From Melampsora larici-populina 98AG31 (lineage: Eukaryota > Basidiomycota > Pucciniomycetes > Pucciniales > Melampsoraceae), in NCBI RefSeq assembly GCF_000204055.1, contig NW_006768772.1, positions 663,292 to 727,291 on the forward strand: 64,000 nt of DNA, read 5' to 3'. The notes beneath the pieces are model-generated. The model did not search any database. It had not been told where the DNA came from and saw only the letters and a program-made list of their open reading frames with translations. Each line of letters begins with the position of its first letter. The stretch's first letter is position 1. Of this stretch, positions 23,452 through 36,499 are shown piece after piece. A program made the position numbers and the translations under genes.

Positions 23452-23640
23452 GAAGTGAATAAGAACTGATCATGAGAACAACTGATCATTGATCTGTAAG
23501 AAGTGAATAAGAACTGATCATGCGAACAACTGATCATTGATCCGTAAGAAGTGAATAAGAACTGGTCATGATAACAACTGACCAGTGATCTGTAAGTGAA
23601 TAAGAACTGATCATGAGAACAACTGATCATTGATCCGTAG
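23452..23640. repeat. ~47-bp minisatellite, four units
   Basis: Four tandem copies of a unit containing GTGAATAAGAACTGATCATG and AACAACTGATCATTGATC, with point changes (CTGGTCATG in the third copy). Each unit holds two TGATCA palindromes. Minus-strand ORFs through it are repeat artefacts. Confidence 0.85.
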
Positions 23641-24903
23641 AAGATCTTGTATGATCTTTACAAATAGATGTGCATGTAGAAACCGTCCCTTTTAGCGTGA
23701 GTAAACCCATCCACCATTTAATCCTGAATCACCCTTGTGAATTATTCAATAACAATTCATCCTTTTAGCTCAAGGACCCTGGACATCCTTTTTTGGTGGC
23801 CATCACATGCCAAGAAGATCACTTTTAGATGATCAGTTACTAAGTTGGGTTCCCGATCCACCTTAGTAGCTTGAACTAGGATCACACGTGTGTATTAGAC
23901 AGGTCATCATTAAACAAAGCCCTCCAGGATCATCTTCCAAATTGATCCGTGAGTATTTGTTTATTGAAGATTGACCAGCTTTTGAATACACGTGAATAAA
24001 GAGAAATATAGAAACTTTATAGAGAAAGTGATAAGTAAAGGAAATAAGAGAAATAAAGCACTATGTGTATTGTGTGTGTACTTAATGATTACATGTATGT
24101 AACTACATGTAATCCCTTGTTAAAAGTCCTTTCAGCTTATTACTACATGTAATTGATTGATTACATGTAGTTATTGATATGTAATAAGGTTTGTTTGTGA
24201 GGAAGGAGATATACTGCTATGGCCGTGTATTCCCTTCCTGACAGGTGCACCTTTGAACACCCAAGAGAGGCATACTGGATGCACTCTGAATTCAAAGATT
24301 GCACCCACCACTATAATCTGCATATCCTTCCAAGGATGTACAGCAGATTATACATGGTAATTTTACTGCAAGAAGACTCAAACATCACCTCCAAGAAGAG
24401 CTATCAAATGCATGTAAGTTATTGAATCTAAAGTCTGGGGAAGCAATGATAAGAAGCGGTTGCAGTGTGGAATCATGAGCAATACTGAATTGGTTTATTT
24501 TTATTTCAGCAACAATGGATCTCAGCTCAGTGATCTTATGCTTAGTACTCAGTAGAATCTACAATTGAAATCCAGTTCCCTCATTGATACATCACTAGCA
24601 ACATGGAAATAATCATAAACCTGCATTGCACTCAAGATACCTTGTTCTCAGGCTGCTTACACCATTTTCAAATTGATACTTATATCCAAGAGAATTGTGT
24701 GTCTCGAAACATCAAGGACACAGATTCAGGTTTTATCATTGCACTTATCCTGTTCTTTGATTGTAATCAAGTGAAGCAATTTTTTCAACTTGAATGAACA
24801 CACATTCCATAATATAAACTATTGTATAGTATCTATGAGATCTTTTCAAAGTAATATATTCTACATTCCTTGGCCCAATGCTTGATCAAATGTACAATGA
24901 ATA
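23641..24903. other. no recognisable gene; ACATGTAAT palindromes
   Basis: AT-rich. A perfect hairpin lies at 24142-24171 with arms ACTACATGTAAT and ATTACATGTAGT and a 6-nt loop. A related ATTACATGTATGTAACTACATGTAAT-type inverted pair lies about 60 bp upstream. No gene recognised. Confidence 0.45.
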
Positions 24904-25602
24904 CTATCCTTCTGTGTTGATGATGGATCCGTTTTTATATGCAGATTTCCATTTATCTATCAAATTCCTGATCAGGTCAATGGATATATTGTTGTTGTCA
25001 TTGTGATGAGCAAAATAAACCAAGACCTCTTGAGCAGGAATTCCATCAGTAAATTTAGCCTTCTCAAATTTTGGAATGAGTGAGGCAACTTTTGAAAAAT
25101 CCAGATCTCTCCATTGATTCATATAATCCTTCAAAAAAATCCACCCTGCACAGAGTATTGGTACTTCTGCTGTTTCTCCTAGATATTTCATATTGTCCTT
25201 TAGGTATCCCAAGAATGCTGAAGTCAGTTTCTTTGCATTCCTTACCACTCTTGAAGTGTGTCTTCCATTAATTCCAGGAAATGATGCTAGTTGTGTATAT
25301 AAGTCACTATCCAAAATTTCAAACCAATCCCCAATTAGGTCCCAAATTTAATTTTCCTGTACATTGTTCCCTAGCTTTAAAAGGTGTCTATAATCAATTG
25401 ACATGGGCACTGGGATCATGTCAAGTTGGGGGCTGACGCAGTGACTGGAGCTTTGTGCTGAGAGGTGAGTAGATGAGTCTAGCAAATTGTCTGAAGTCTT
25501 CAATGATAGCCAATCATCCTGGACATCTTTGAAGTTCATAGCGGTGCTTGTATTAATCATCAGAAATACTAAAGCTTGTATTGTGCATTGTGAAATGTGC
25601 AT
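24904..25602 (-). pseudogene. secreted-protein gene broken by one in-frame stop
   Basis: Family not recognised. The minus strand is open in one frame for 233 codons, from the ATG at 25602 to the stop at 24904, except for a single TAA at 25348-25350 (codon 85). The N-terminus looks like a signal peptide: MHISQCTIQ, then a hydrophobic ALVFLMI run, then a small-residue site near TSTA. The mature part is polar and helix-prone, with motifs such as WDLIGDWFEIL and GWIFLKDYMNQW. No GT-AG intron that removes the stop while keeping the frame was found. Size and layout fit the small secreted proteins common in rust genomes. It may be a recent pseudogene, a polymorphic null allele, or a base error. Truncation at codon 85 would lose most of the mature domain. 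Confidence 0.5.
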
Positions 25603-26360
25603 TATTGGTCTTTTATAGTTGAGCGTTGGGCTTTTGGTGGAGTAAGTTGATTAGAATGTCTAAGTTTTACCTTTAAACGATTGCGAGAAAGAATATTGAT
25701 AGCTGATGTCAATAAATTCAATTGATAAACTTTGAAATACAAATATGGTTCTTAAGAACACAAAGCTCCACAAGTTCCACAAGGTAATTTAGGCAAAACA
25801 CAAAAATTCCAAACACCCAAGCACAATTCTATCAAATGAAACAAGTCATTGACTGCTGTATTGGTAGGGACTTCCCTGCACAGCAGACATGTATAGATCC
25901 TAGAATAGAACTGAATAACTTGTACCTTTTCTTGACAGAAATGGAAAAGGAACTTGACAATGCATCTATCCTTGAACAGAACTGACTCACCATAGGCTCT
26001 CCCTGAGACCAATGGCCAAGGAAATTGGCACCAAGGGACTTTCAACTTACACAGACTTCTGGCTACAGGACTGACTGAATGAAGGACCTCCCTGTGATTG
26101 GTGGACAAGGGATTTGATAATGTATGTATCCTGGAATAGAATTGACTGAATGAAGGCGCTCCCTGAAACCAATGGCCAAGGGACTTGCAACTTATACAGA
26201 CTTTTGGACACGGCACCTTTCTGAAGATGATTTTGTTTCCTGTTTGAGACTCTATATGAACTTCAGTCAATTTGTATATATACTAAGATGCACCCAATTC
26301 AATCAAGTCCTTCCCAAAGACCAATGGCTCATGGACTTGACACTTATATAAACTCCTAGG
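25603..26360. repeat. degenerate ~100-bp repeats, otherwise empty
   Basis: From about 25900 the motifs ACCAATGGCCAAGG, GACTTGCAACTTA and ACTGACTGAATGAAGG recur three or four times with heavy drift, so this is an old tandem array. The 172-codon minus ORF at 25752-26270 reads through it and has no recognised domain. Its repetitive content suggests it is not a normal gene. Confidence 0.4.
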
Positions 26361-29300
26361 CATGACCCCTTTCCAAAAGGATCCTGCCATTCGCATTCCA
26401 TATAACAAACATCTGGGTTCTGGATTTCAGGGTGCCTAATTCAGTAGGCACATTCATCCTGCACCTGCATATGCATCTTTAGGGTAGGTGATGCATGGAA
26501 AGACCTAGGAATTCTGCAGGTCTGGGCCTGGGAAAAGTACCTCAGATGTGGAATTGCCTCATCGTAACATATTTTCAGGTTCAAAAAAAGTAAGGGGTGT
26601 AAACTTCAAGTTTTGATGCCAAAACTCTACAATACATAAATATTTTGACTTTATAACTAAAGATGAAGATGAAAACAGTGAAGCTCAAATTACAGTTATT
26701 GCAGTCTGTGAAGAACAATATGAAAATATGTAGCTGTGAACATAGTATGATTCAAATTAAAGGGGAGCAAATAATTTTTTGCTTTTTAAATGACTTAGTG
26801 TAGTTAATTAAACACACTCAAAGATGATCTCAGATGTCATGAATACAAGATCAAATGAATCAGGGTACAACTGATTTCTTGGTGATTGTAATCAGGATCA
26901 CAAAGTATTCACTTAAAATGCATTACATGTAGGGATCTTTTTTACTCAAAGGTGCATTACGGATATATCTCTCTTTCACATCATGCCGCTTTGTTAAGTT
27001 CTTCAGGGTCCTTTATATATAGAACAAACCTTCTAGATTGTTGTTCTCTTTTTCCCAATCAAACTCAAACTAATTTGTTCCTCCGCAGATTGTGTTCCCT
27101 TTTGATCAATCCAAGTCTTCCTCTGTTCAGACTCTGTTTGATCTTGATCATTTTCAGGGAAACTGAAACTGCAAATACCCTTCTTTCTGTGGTTATGAGC
27201 CCAGTGCTCCACTAAGCCCAAATCACTCAAATTTTTTTGATCAAAAACTTCATTAATGTATTGTCAAACCAGGCTGACTTGAAAACACTCCTGAAACTTA
27301 GCTTTTGTTTTCAAACTCAAATTGTATGCCAAACAGTCCAGACCTCATAACACAACATTTGGTACAAAATCAATACTGGTCTTTGTCTTCTTCATTGATT
27401 ATCATACAATGGTCAATGAATTTATTGAATTTCATAATAGAGTTTCACAGACAACGCCAAAGTAAAAGCAAAATGAAGCCAAATAGAGGAAGAATTCAAC
27501 TGGGACAATAAAGAAGTACAAAAGGGCATGTTTGAGCTGGGAATCCACATGTACTGAATTACTCCAAAAATGCAACTTCTTCTTTCTACTTTATATTTAC
27601 TGCAAGTATGTGGTAAACATTTTTATATATCTTATTAGTCTTAGTAGATCCCTGGTGAGTGAAATATCTTGAGTACAAAGGTCCATTGCCCGTTATCACT
27701 GTTAAAACAACCTTGCCCTGACTGGAAACTTGTCAATCCCATACTCCCAAGGGATCTTGAGTGAATCTTCAACTTGATCAGTATCATACATAGAGACTTT
27801 TAGATCCTCTGCAATCGATCTCAATGAGACTTTGGGAAGCAAAAGCATACAAGCTCAAATATCTGAGCTGAGAGGATCAGCTTTTGTGTGGTGAGGTTCT
27901 TTTGGAGGTTGAAGGTGAAAAATTTTAACAAAGGTTTTCATAGTGTAATTATCCCAACAGAAACTCTCAAAAGCGGGTTTTGGAATTGAACAGCTTAACA
28001 AAACATTCCAAATAAAATTCTAGCTGCAGTAAACAACAACAAATCAGCTTCAGAAAGAGTTTGAAGGCTTGAGAAATAGTACAGCTCTCACTAATAGAAA
28101 TATAATATTTTCTGGGCAAAAAATAAAAATGCTGATACACAAAAATCTTGAGTGGTCAGGAGGAGAGAAAAAATAAATGTGAATGTTTATGGTACTCAAA
28201 GCTGTGTATACTTTGCTGTGTAGTTTTTTTGTATTTTTTCAGCTAGAAACAACCGGGAAAAAGTTTTTCTTGATTTAAGCTCAAGAATATGTACTTTTAA
28301 GCCAAAAACATAGTTTTTCCTGGTTATGTGTAGTTGTGAAGAAAGACAACAAAACTATTCACGGCAAAGTTTACAAAGCTTTGAGTACTGTAATTGTGCT
28401 CATGGTTGAGACCTTCAATATGAGGGCTTGCTGGTATTCTCAGAGTGCAAATGGGTGAATGTACTAACAAGAAACCTCAATGATCATCCGACCTGTAACA
28501 GATATCAGAATTTGGCTCAAGGGTGACAAGAGGACATTTTGAGTACTACAATAGCTGATATCTTTTGCAATTTGTGGACAAAATAATTGATCTCTGGTTC
28601 ATTGAACAGCAGAACTCTGTGACCATATCTTCCATTAAGACAGTTGTATTTGGTCCCAAAATCACTCCATGTGGCTATATAAGAATTGTTTTTGAGCTAT
28701 AAATGGATACTAGGGCCCCGGTGTAGTATTTAAAGCTCAACAAGAGCTTTACAACACCTAAGAAGGGATAATCTACTACTTGTAATATAGTAGAAGTTGC
28801 CTAAAGACTGCCTTCTTCAAAGAAACCAGCACAAGGGCACTTGCTGACCACTTTGTGATAACAGAGAAAAAGATAAAGGCACCAGAGAAATAAAGCAATA
28901 CTGTTGTGTAGTATTATTCCCAGTTTTAAGTGCAAAAAAAGTCCACACACTATGTTATCACTAGCAATACTGTTGTTAAGTATTATTCCCAATTTGACTT
29001 ATAGTCTTTAACACACGTAAATAAATTTCTCCTTGCTTTGAAGGGGCGGATTTAAGTGATCTTAGTACAAATATAGTAAATAAATGATGATTTATAACAC
29101 TACAACAAAGGTATAAGATGCAGAAAAGGGAACAACAATCCCAAAATCATCAAAGAATATTTATATCCACATGTAACAACCTCTACAACAGTCAACAGCC
29201 TCAAAAACCAGTCAAATCCGCCTAAAGAACCCTAAAACCCATGTAATGACGCAATGTAATGATCTTGTTACTAATGTATGATGTAATTTTCACAGCCAAA

Positions 29301-31270
29301 AGTGATCAATGATGCAATGATGTAATGTACAGCACTTCTTAAGATGAATACAGGTGTTTTTTTCCTTGTAAACTAGCTGCAAACCCATTTTTGAGATTAC
29401 AAATTTTTTCAGAAGTGGTCCAATTTTGATCTACTATAGTGCATCTTGTAGCCCTCGTGATACTGATCATTTATGACACCCATATGACCTATTTCTGATG
29501 AGTGGTGAGTAAGATATTGAGTTGTGAAGTTAAGGTTTTTGGTGTTACATGTTGACTTGTGACTGTAAATTCAAGATTCACACTAATTTCTTATTTGCCT
29601 TATACCTTTTTACATACACCTCCGTTACTAATGTTTTAAAGTTTGTACATTATGTAATCCACTCTTCTGCGTTGAATGAGCTATCTACCAACTTAATCTG
29701 ACGTCATTTGACATATGTAATTAGCTGAAAACCTACATTTCCCACGAAATTCACTCATTTTCTTCACTTTTCACAGCTACTACTCTCTTTTTCTTGCTCA
29801 TGTAATATGACATCATCTTCTATAACCTTAAAAATCCCGGAAAATCCTCTTGGCAACCTTAATTTCCACTACTACCACCATTACATATGTAAACTACACG
29901 CATAATCCTTGTTTACCAACTTTGAAAAAGTACCTTTCTGCTAATAACTTCTGTTTTCCCTTATCAACCTTGAAGATTAAAATTGTTAATGTATAATAAA
30001 ATGTTGTTCTTTCATATTCTAACCTTATAAAACCCATAACTTAATTATAAATAAGCTAAAAACCATTTTCCAACTTTTACACCTATATTTTTGAATTTTT
30101 CTTATCTTTTCTTTTTCTGTCTTTTTGTAATGACTTTGTAAGTAAACTACGTTGATCTTAAGAATAATCTTGAAATGAGATGACATAATATTGAGCTAAT
30201 AAGTATACATAAGCCTCTAAGAGCTTCAATTGATCTGAAAACCTGAATTTCGAATTTCCTGCTACACTGAAGTTTTCTAATAACTTGGTAAAGTAAAGAT
30301 GATTAATTTTCTTGCTTGTTATCATAAATAGATCACCACACCAGCGGCTGGTGTCACCCTCACAATCTGTTGCTATTGGACCAATGGGTCCATTTTCACT
30401 CTGCAGGCAGTGCTTTTGCTCCTCCAAAAATCACACAAAGGGACCAGAAGCAAAAAATTGGCAGGATGAGAGAAATTTCCCAAATATGTGGAAGTCTTTC
30501 ATTACAAAATTGTTCTTTATTAACTCCAAAGTTGTTTCTCAGCACTATCAAGTATATTTGACCCCAGTTTCTAGTGCTGGATTTGTATGCAAGAAAGGTG
30601 AAGTAGTGAGAGCAGACTATTTGGTGGTCAATATTGTAGGTAAGAAGAAAGGGCTGAACATTAGACATAACATGTGTATGATTAAAATGACACCACTTAA
30701 TTCATTGAACAAGAACTGCTTTTGAGGAGCAGTGATTTATGCAATTGTTCAAAGGAAGAAAAACAAAATGCATTAATGTGATCAGAGTAAAAGAAGACCA
30801 AAAGCATAAAAAGAAGCACTGAAAAGCACTGAGCCCCATTGTTTACCATGTTCAAGGGAATAAATGCATCCAACCAAAGACCAAAAGCACTGGCACCAAT
30901 TGTAATCCAGATTTAAGTTTTATGATTTTTGTGGGTCAGCCACAGCTTTAGGACATTGACAAAACATTTATAAGAAAGCTATAGCTTGCTTTCTAATGAA
31001 CTAAACATCAAGTGTTTTGAAGAAGAAGCGCAAAATCAATGGGCATTTGGAGAATTGAAGATGTTCTCTTGGTTCTGGTCCAAGTTTCAGCAACTGTTAT
31101 GGGTGGTCATCTGATGATCATAAATGTTTTGTGTTGGTACTTTCAACTATATACACTGTAAAAGCGCAAAAAACTCAGACTAAAGGTCTTTATCATGGAG
31201 ACAATATGCATCTTTTTTTGAATTTTTCTCTTTCTTCCTCAGCGCTCAATATTTTTGCATATCAGTTGCA
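26361..31270. other. no recognisable gene
   Basis: AT-rich. A partial duplication of about 38 bp (core AGCAATACTGTTGT and AGTATTATTCCCA) occurs at 28893 and again 75 bp on, at 28968. Short ORFs near 30158-30725 overlap on both strands and show no domain. Confidence 0.45.
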
Positions 31271-31435
31271 GGATACAAAGTAGAATCCAGGCATGTGCCC
31301 GGCTTTGTGCCCGGAATTATTTTGGCAGTAAATTTTGATTTTCTGGGCAAAAGTCCCGGCCCAGAATTTGAATTTACTGCCAAAAAAAATCTGGGCACAA
31401 AGCTGGGCACGTGCCCGGCTTCTACTTTGTATCCC
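31271..31435. mobile_element. 165-bp foldback MITE
   Basis: The two halves are inverted copies: GGATACAAAGTAGAA at the left end and TTCTACTTTGTATCC at the right, with GCCCGG, GGCAGTAAATT and TCTGGGC blocks mirrored in between. The right arm contains the palindrome GGGCACGTGCCC. The terminus (GGGATACAAAGT) matches the nested element at 1310-1460, so they are probably one family. Confidence 0.75.
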
Positions 31436-32637
31436 GTAAGTGCTTATGTTTTCTGCCCAGAAAACATGATATTTCTTGTAGTGGAATTAGATGATTTTAT
31501 CTTTAAAAGCAATAAATTAATTTCAAACTGAGCATAGGAAGAATCAATGATACAAATTGTCAATCAAAAGTGAAAAATTGATTTTACACATATTGATGTA
31601 TCTACAACCTAAATTCATAAAGCTTGACAACCCAATCCTGTTTCCAAATTCCTTGCCAATTTAATCCACTTTCCTTTGTTTGCAAAACCCTTAAAAAGCT
31701 GATTGCCCTGCTAAGCCCTTGTCATGATAATTTCAAAAATTGAAAAAAGGAATGAGTCAAAAGAACCAACACTTTGGTTGCTCAAAATTTGTAGAAAATT
31801 AACAGAAACAAGAGCCAAACTAATGCCAACAATTATAGTTTTGGTCTTTCATTTGGAGATTGGGAGATCTTAACTGCAGAATAAAGATAACAACTGTGGG
31901 ATTTGGGGTTATCACATAGAAAAGTTAACTCAAGCCAAAAAAAAGCCAACAGCCTTTTGCCAATGAGATACTTACACAGGCCACATACAGGCCCTGTGGC
32001 TTCCAGGGCAAGCATAGGGCCTTAGCCACATGGTGTGGGGTCTATTGTGGGTGTCTGCCCAGGCTCTGAGAGGCCTCAGGTTAATGGGCCCCGGGTGTGA
32101 CTGTTAGTCAGATGTCACCAGTTTTTTTAAGAAGGTATCAATCCAGATGGGCCTCCAATCAAGGGTTGATGAAGTAGTAGTGCCATACCTCATCAGTCCA
32201 GACTTGTGAAGCTTACATTCTACCAGCTCATATTTGACAATTCATTCCAGGTCAAGCATTAATCACATCTATCAATTATGTATCAGATATCTATGCAACA
32301 CAAGTACCAAATAGATGGCTTAAGACAGGGTGATGTTATCCTCCTAGCATATTGAGATAAATCCATTTCAAAAAAGTTCCAGGAAAAACCCAATGCTTTT
32401 ATCAGTCAAGCATTCCAACATTTTCTCCCAAATGAACAAAGAATTGAACATCACCCATTCACAAATGTACTCTTTCCCCTCTATGACATCAAAACATCAA
32501 ATGAAAAAAATTGACACAAGAATTGAATCAAGACATCTTCTCAACATTTTTTTCTGCAAAATTTCAAAACAAAACCACAAACAAAAACAAAAATTTCCAA
32601 TTCAATTTATTTTCCTTCAACAAACACATTCATTACA
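31436..32637. other. no recognisable gene
   Basis: AT-rich. It contains the presumed 3' flank of LEA1, whose stop is at 32638. Confidence 0.5.
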
Positions 32638-34030
32638 TCATTTTTTAGCTTTTGCTCCTCTCTTTGCTCCAGAAGCTTTGGTTGGTTTTTTGGTATTTTT
32701 GGTAGGTTTAGTTACTACTACTTCTTCATCAACAACCATTTGATTTTCCGTTTCAGTTTCCTTTTCTGTTACCATTTCCGTATCTTTTTGCGTTTCAGTT
32801 TCCTTTTCAACTTCTTTTTCAACTTGAATTTCTTTTTCACCTTTAGGAACAAAACCTTGTTCCAACATTCTTTTTAATCTTCTAACTTCATCTACTGTTT
32901 CAGCTTTTTCGATTGCTAATTTGATTCGATCTCTTTCTTCATTGGTTAAAGTTTTTCCCATTTGTCCTGGTAATTGTTGATCTTTTTGTTGATAATCCAT
33001 TTGGATTGCATTGTTTTCAGTTTGAACATCTAGGATTAATAGACTTTTTGCTAGATCGGTGGGTAGTTTTGTGGTTGGATCGTAAAACAACTCTAATGAT
33101 GTTTTTCTTTCCTGAAAGTTCAGAACAAAAAAGAAACATAAGTTTACGTAAACAAAAGAAAATGCTATAAGATGTTATGAAACAGGGGACGACTTTACCT
33201 GATCTTTGATTCTACGATGATCTAACATTCTAAGTTTCTTACAACTATAAATACACCAATCTCTATAAAATGACATTTTAGTAATCGGATTTCCATTAAG
33301 AACTAAGAATTCTAAATGTTTGAATTGACTCAAAATTTTAAAAAGTTGATTGAAATTAGTCAATTGACAATTACTCATTACTAGTGATTTTAAATTAGGT
33401 AATGATTGTGATAAGTTGGGTGAAATAAATGTGATTGGATTATTAGATAAATAAAGATGTTTCAATCGGTTTAATTTGGGTAAATTGATGACTGATCGGA
33501 TTATATTATCGGTTAAGTCTAATGAATCGATTGAATCCTGTGAAAGAAAATCAAAATTGATAAAATGTGGATTGAATTAAAAAAAGGTGATACCAATGCC
33601 AATGTTTGGTCACATGGTATCACGTGGAAGAAAAGGAGAAATGTCCAGGTAGGCATAAGTTTGAATTAGTGGTAACAAAACATGATGAAAGAATTAAAGA
33701 ATCACCGCATCACCGTATAAACGTTTTTTGTTTTGATTTCATTGGATCGGGGAGTTGAAGAAGACCGTTCAAGTATAAGTTAAAGTAAAGAAACAAAGTA
33801 AGTGATGATTTGAATAGTTTTTTTATATATGATTCGACTCATCTATCAGGTCAGTAAAGCAAAACTTTCAAAAGAAATGAAACAAATCAAGATCGAATCA
33901 AACTGACTTTAGTAACTGCCAAGTTCTCTATAGCTGGTATTTGAAAACCACGTAAGTCTAATTCACGATCTTTGAGTGGATTGAGGTAGGAATGAGTTGA
34001 AAGTAACAGTTCGGGTGTCATTCGCGGCAT
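32638..34030 (-). CDS. LEA1: U2 snRNP-associated protein A' (Lea1/U2A')
   Basis: Core component of the U2 snRNP in the nucleus. It binds B'' and U2 snRNA stem-loop IV and supports branch-site recognition. Three exons join in phase: 34030-33908, 33537-33199 and 33111-32638, giving 311 residues. The N-terminus carries the family signature RDRELDLRG-like motif (here KDRELDLRGFQIPAIENLAV), then leucine-rich repeats (LDLTDN, LKHLYLSNNPI, LKSLVMSNCQLTNF, LEFLVLNGNP) and the cap motif RMLDHRRIKDQERK. The family's C-terminal helix TNEERDRIKLAIEKAETVDE is present. The tail is longer than usual (most homologues have about 240-255 residues) because of an acidic repeat of VEKE and ETE units followed by a Lys-rich end. 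Donors are GTCAGT and GTAAAG. Housekeeping gene; identification is firm. Confidence 0.93.
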
Positions 34031-34224
34031 CTTGAATGTTAGTTTCTGGAGTGATGTGGTTTTTTATTTGATCGATCGTTCCGCCCTTTTGGATTGGTTC
34101 TTAATTCCTACTTTCCGTCGGTTTTAGTTGTTCTTGTCCTTTTGACCGCTCAGCTCATCCATATCCACTCGATCACCCCAAATTGCCTGTCGACGCGGTC
34201 CGACAGTACCGACTACAAATAGTG

Positions 34225-34581
34225 ATGAACAAGTGTCCGACTCAGACGCGGGTCAGGGTGGGGGTGGAAATTGAACGGGTCTCAAACCTGGCACTACAAT
34301 CCTCAGAGTCAAGGGCCAAGGCTCTGCTTTTTGGAGTGGAAATTGTGTCCCAAGTTTTTGAAGAGCCATCCATTTCGGATAAAACCATAGAATTACACTC
34401 GGAACCTCATGAGTCCTTGGCACTTGAAAACAGCAGTGTAGGACAAAACATTAGAAAAACCTTCCAAGTAGCAGATAAAGTGACAACATCAGCGTATGGA
34501 TCTCACAAGCACTCTGAAGGATACTTGGCAAACTCAATGACATTAACAGAGGGATCTGGTAATATTGGAATCATGATATAA
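34225..34581 (+). CDS. hypothetical ORF divergent from LEA1
   Basis: Not recognised. An ATG at 34225 opens 118 codons in a frame that is also open upstream to 34183. It is transcribed away from LEA1 with about 195 bp between the two starts, so a shared promoter is possible. The product is polar, with Ser- and Glu-rich stretches and no signal peptide, membrane segment or motif I know. It could be a first exon, a lineage-specific gene or chance. Confidence 0.22.
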   Translation: MNKCPTQTRVRVGVEIERVSNLALQSSESRAKALLFGVEIVSQVFEEPSISDKTIELHSEPHESLALENSSVGQNIRKTFQVADKVTTSAYGSHKHSEGYLANSMTLTEGSGNIGIMI

Positions 34582-36499
34582 ATTGTATTTTTGTACTCCA
34601 AATATATGGCAAAGATTCTGAACAAAATGGGTTCATGCTGCAGATTTTCACATTGGAGTATTGAAGGGACCAACAGTGACTCAATCAAAGTCATTGCGCC
34701 TGCAGCCATATAAATTGATCAACAATTACTTTGACCTGTGGCCTGTATGCATTCCCCTTTTTTTCAAACTCAATCCTTTTTTCATAATCAATCCCTTTTT
34801 CGAACATCTGATTGGTCCTTCATAACATCTAGCATGGAAATGTTTCAGTCCTAGTCTCGATGAAAAGCAAAGCAATCAACCTCTCTCAATGACTGTCTGC
34901 GTAATTCTCTTGGTGTGAAATGTCATTTGGGTGTGGCAGAATTGTAATTTTACACATGGAGACATTATTTTTGGTGTAAGTTTGACATGTGCAAATACGA
35001 GACTTGGGTAGGGTAGGGTATATACATTGTTACGCTGGAATATTTCAAACTGCATTTCTTGGTGTTAAACTTTCAGCGTAAAATGAATGTCGTGGCCAGC
35101 TGAAAGACTTTTGCACTGTTATTTTCAAACTGCAATCTTTAACATCGAAAAAAAAATCGAAATGAGGGTAAAAATCAAAACAGGGGGTTCGTTTATCTTT
35201 ACACTGACCCAATTTTACACAGGATGCTTCGATTCAAATGACTCAGTGTAAAATTCCCCGTCCCCATATGGAATTATTGCAAAATTTTCTATCAAGATGT
35301 TACCGGCTAATCAAGGGTAGTGTTAGGAAGATGCTCGCTATTTGTCTACTCAGATATGTACACATCTTTCCAATCTTTGAGACTCGCGTCTTACATAGTG
35401 GACTATTTTGTGCACCCATACGCTTCGTGTCACGTACTGCTATGCAGAGCCCAGCTCCTTGAAAACATATCATTCTTAGAAACCCTCGTACAAAAACAAA
35501 GATATCTGGTCTCTGTGATCGCCGGCTCCATTGTATTGGGTTGTGGCTATGTTCTGGATCATTAGACACGTGCTTGTAAATCATATTGGCCGGAGGCCTT
35601 GGGGTCCGTCGAGTGTTGGTTTGTAACTTTTCACAGATTGTATATTGATAAAGTACAGATTCTTCTTTGAAGTATGAGATCTGGTTTAAAAAAAGATAGA
35701 ACTGTGGCAACAAATGTCACCGGTGAACATCCGGCGGTGTTTGAAAGGCGCTCGCGATTGGTCTCTGATTGAATCACTCCGGATCCAAAAGATCTCAAAG
35801 ACAAGACATCCGATAATCCATTCAAAAGGCTAACTCAGTGTGCTCAGACTTGTTTGTCGGATAAACCGCTTTTCACTTTGGACGAAGGGCTTGGGAGTTA
35901 TATGACATTGCACGGGCGGGGACTTGGCCGCACAGAGAGGGGTTTGTCAAGCTAAGACTTCTGGGTTCTGATCCTCCACGTTGAAAATGCCTATTTTTGA
36001 TGTTGATCCGTTTTTTGAATTCTAGGTCTTGAAGAGATGCCATATGTCGATATTTTCGTGCCTCGGCCACAAACTTCAAATGTAGAGGCACGCGGGACTT
36101 GATTAAGTTAGGATATTTTCGAAAAATGGCTCGTTAAGCGGAAAGTACAACATCTTGCAAGTAGGACAAACAGACGTTATCTAGGTAACATGCGCAGACG
36201 TCTCATAATGAACACAAATCTTTTTTTTGTTGAAGATTGTATCATCAGGTTCAAAAGATGGAGACTCTTCATTGAGTTTTCCAATTCAAGCAGATGAGAG
36301 GCCGGAGGTCACTTGAGAAAAAAAACAAAGATAAAACTTGCGAGAGCATATGTGATCATCAGCTACACTATAAATGAGTTCATGTCTTTCACCAAGAAAG
36401 TTTTAAACAACGCTTGGGTTTAACTCACCTTCTACTCAATAACATTCATATCATTTTTGATTACACGTAGTATTCTGTTTTACCTATACTCTCCTCGAG
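34582..36499. other. no recognisable gene
   Basis: Contains a short inverted pair TTTACACTGA/TCAGTGTAAA around 35207-35253, which may be a minor foldback. Several domain-free ORFs overlap on both strands at 35238-35713. The last 100 bp before 36500 are a pyrimidine-rich leader for the next gene. Confidence 0.4.

Noticed and set aside
25752..26270. 172-codon Cys-containing minus ORF, at first taken as a secreted protein
   Set aside because: It reads through degenerate DNA repeats and starts without a signal peptide.
29240..29330. Repeated ATGATGTAATG words as a possible array
   Set aside because: Irregular spacing and no conserved unit; ordinary AT-rich low complexity.
35300..35713. 137-codon minus ORF overlapping several plus ORFs
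   Set aside because: No motif, and competing frames of equal quality on both strands.
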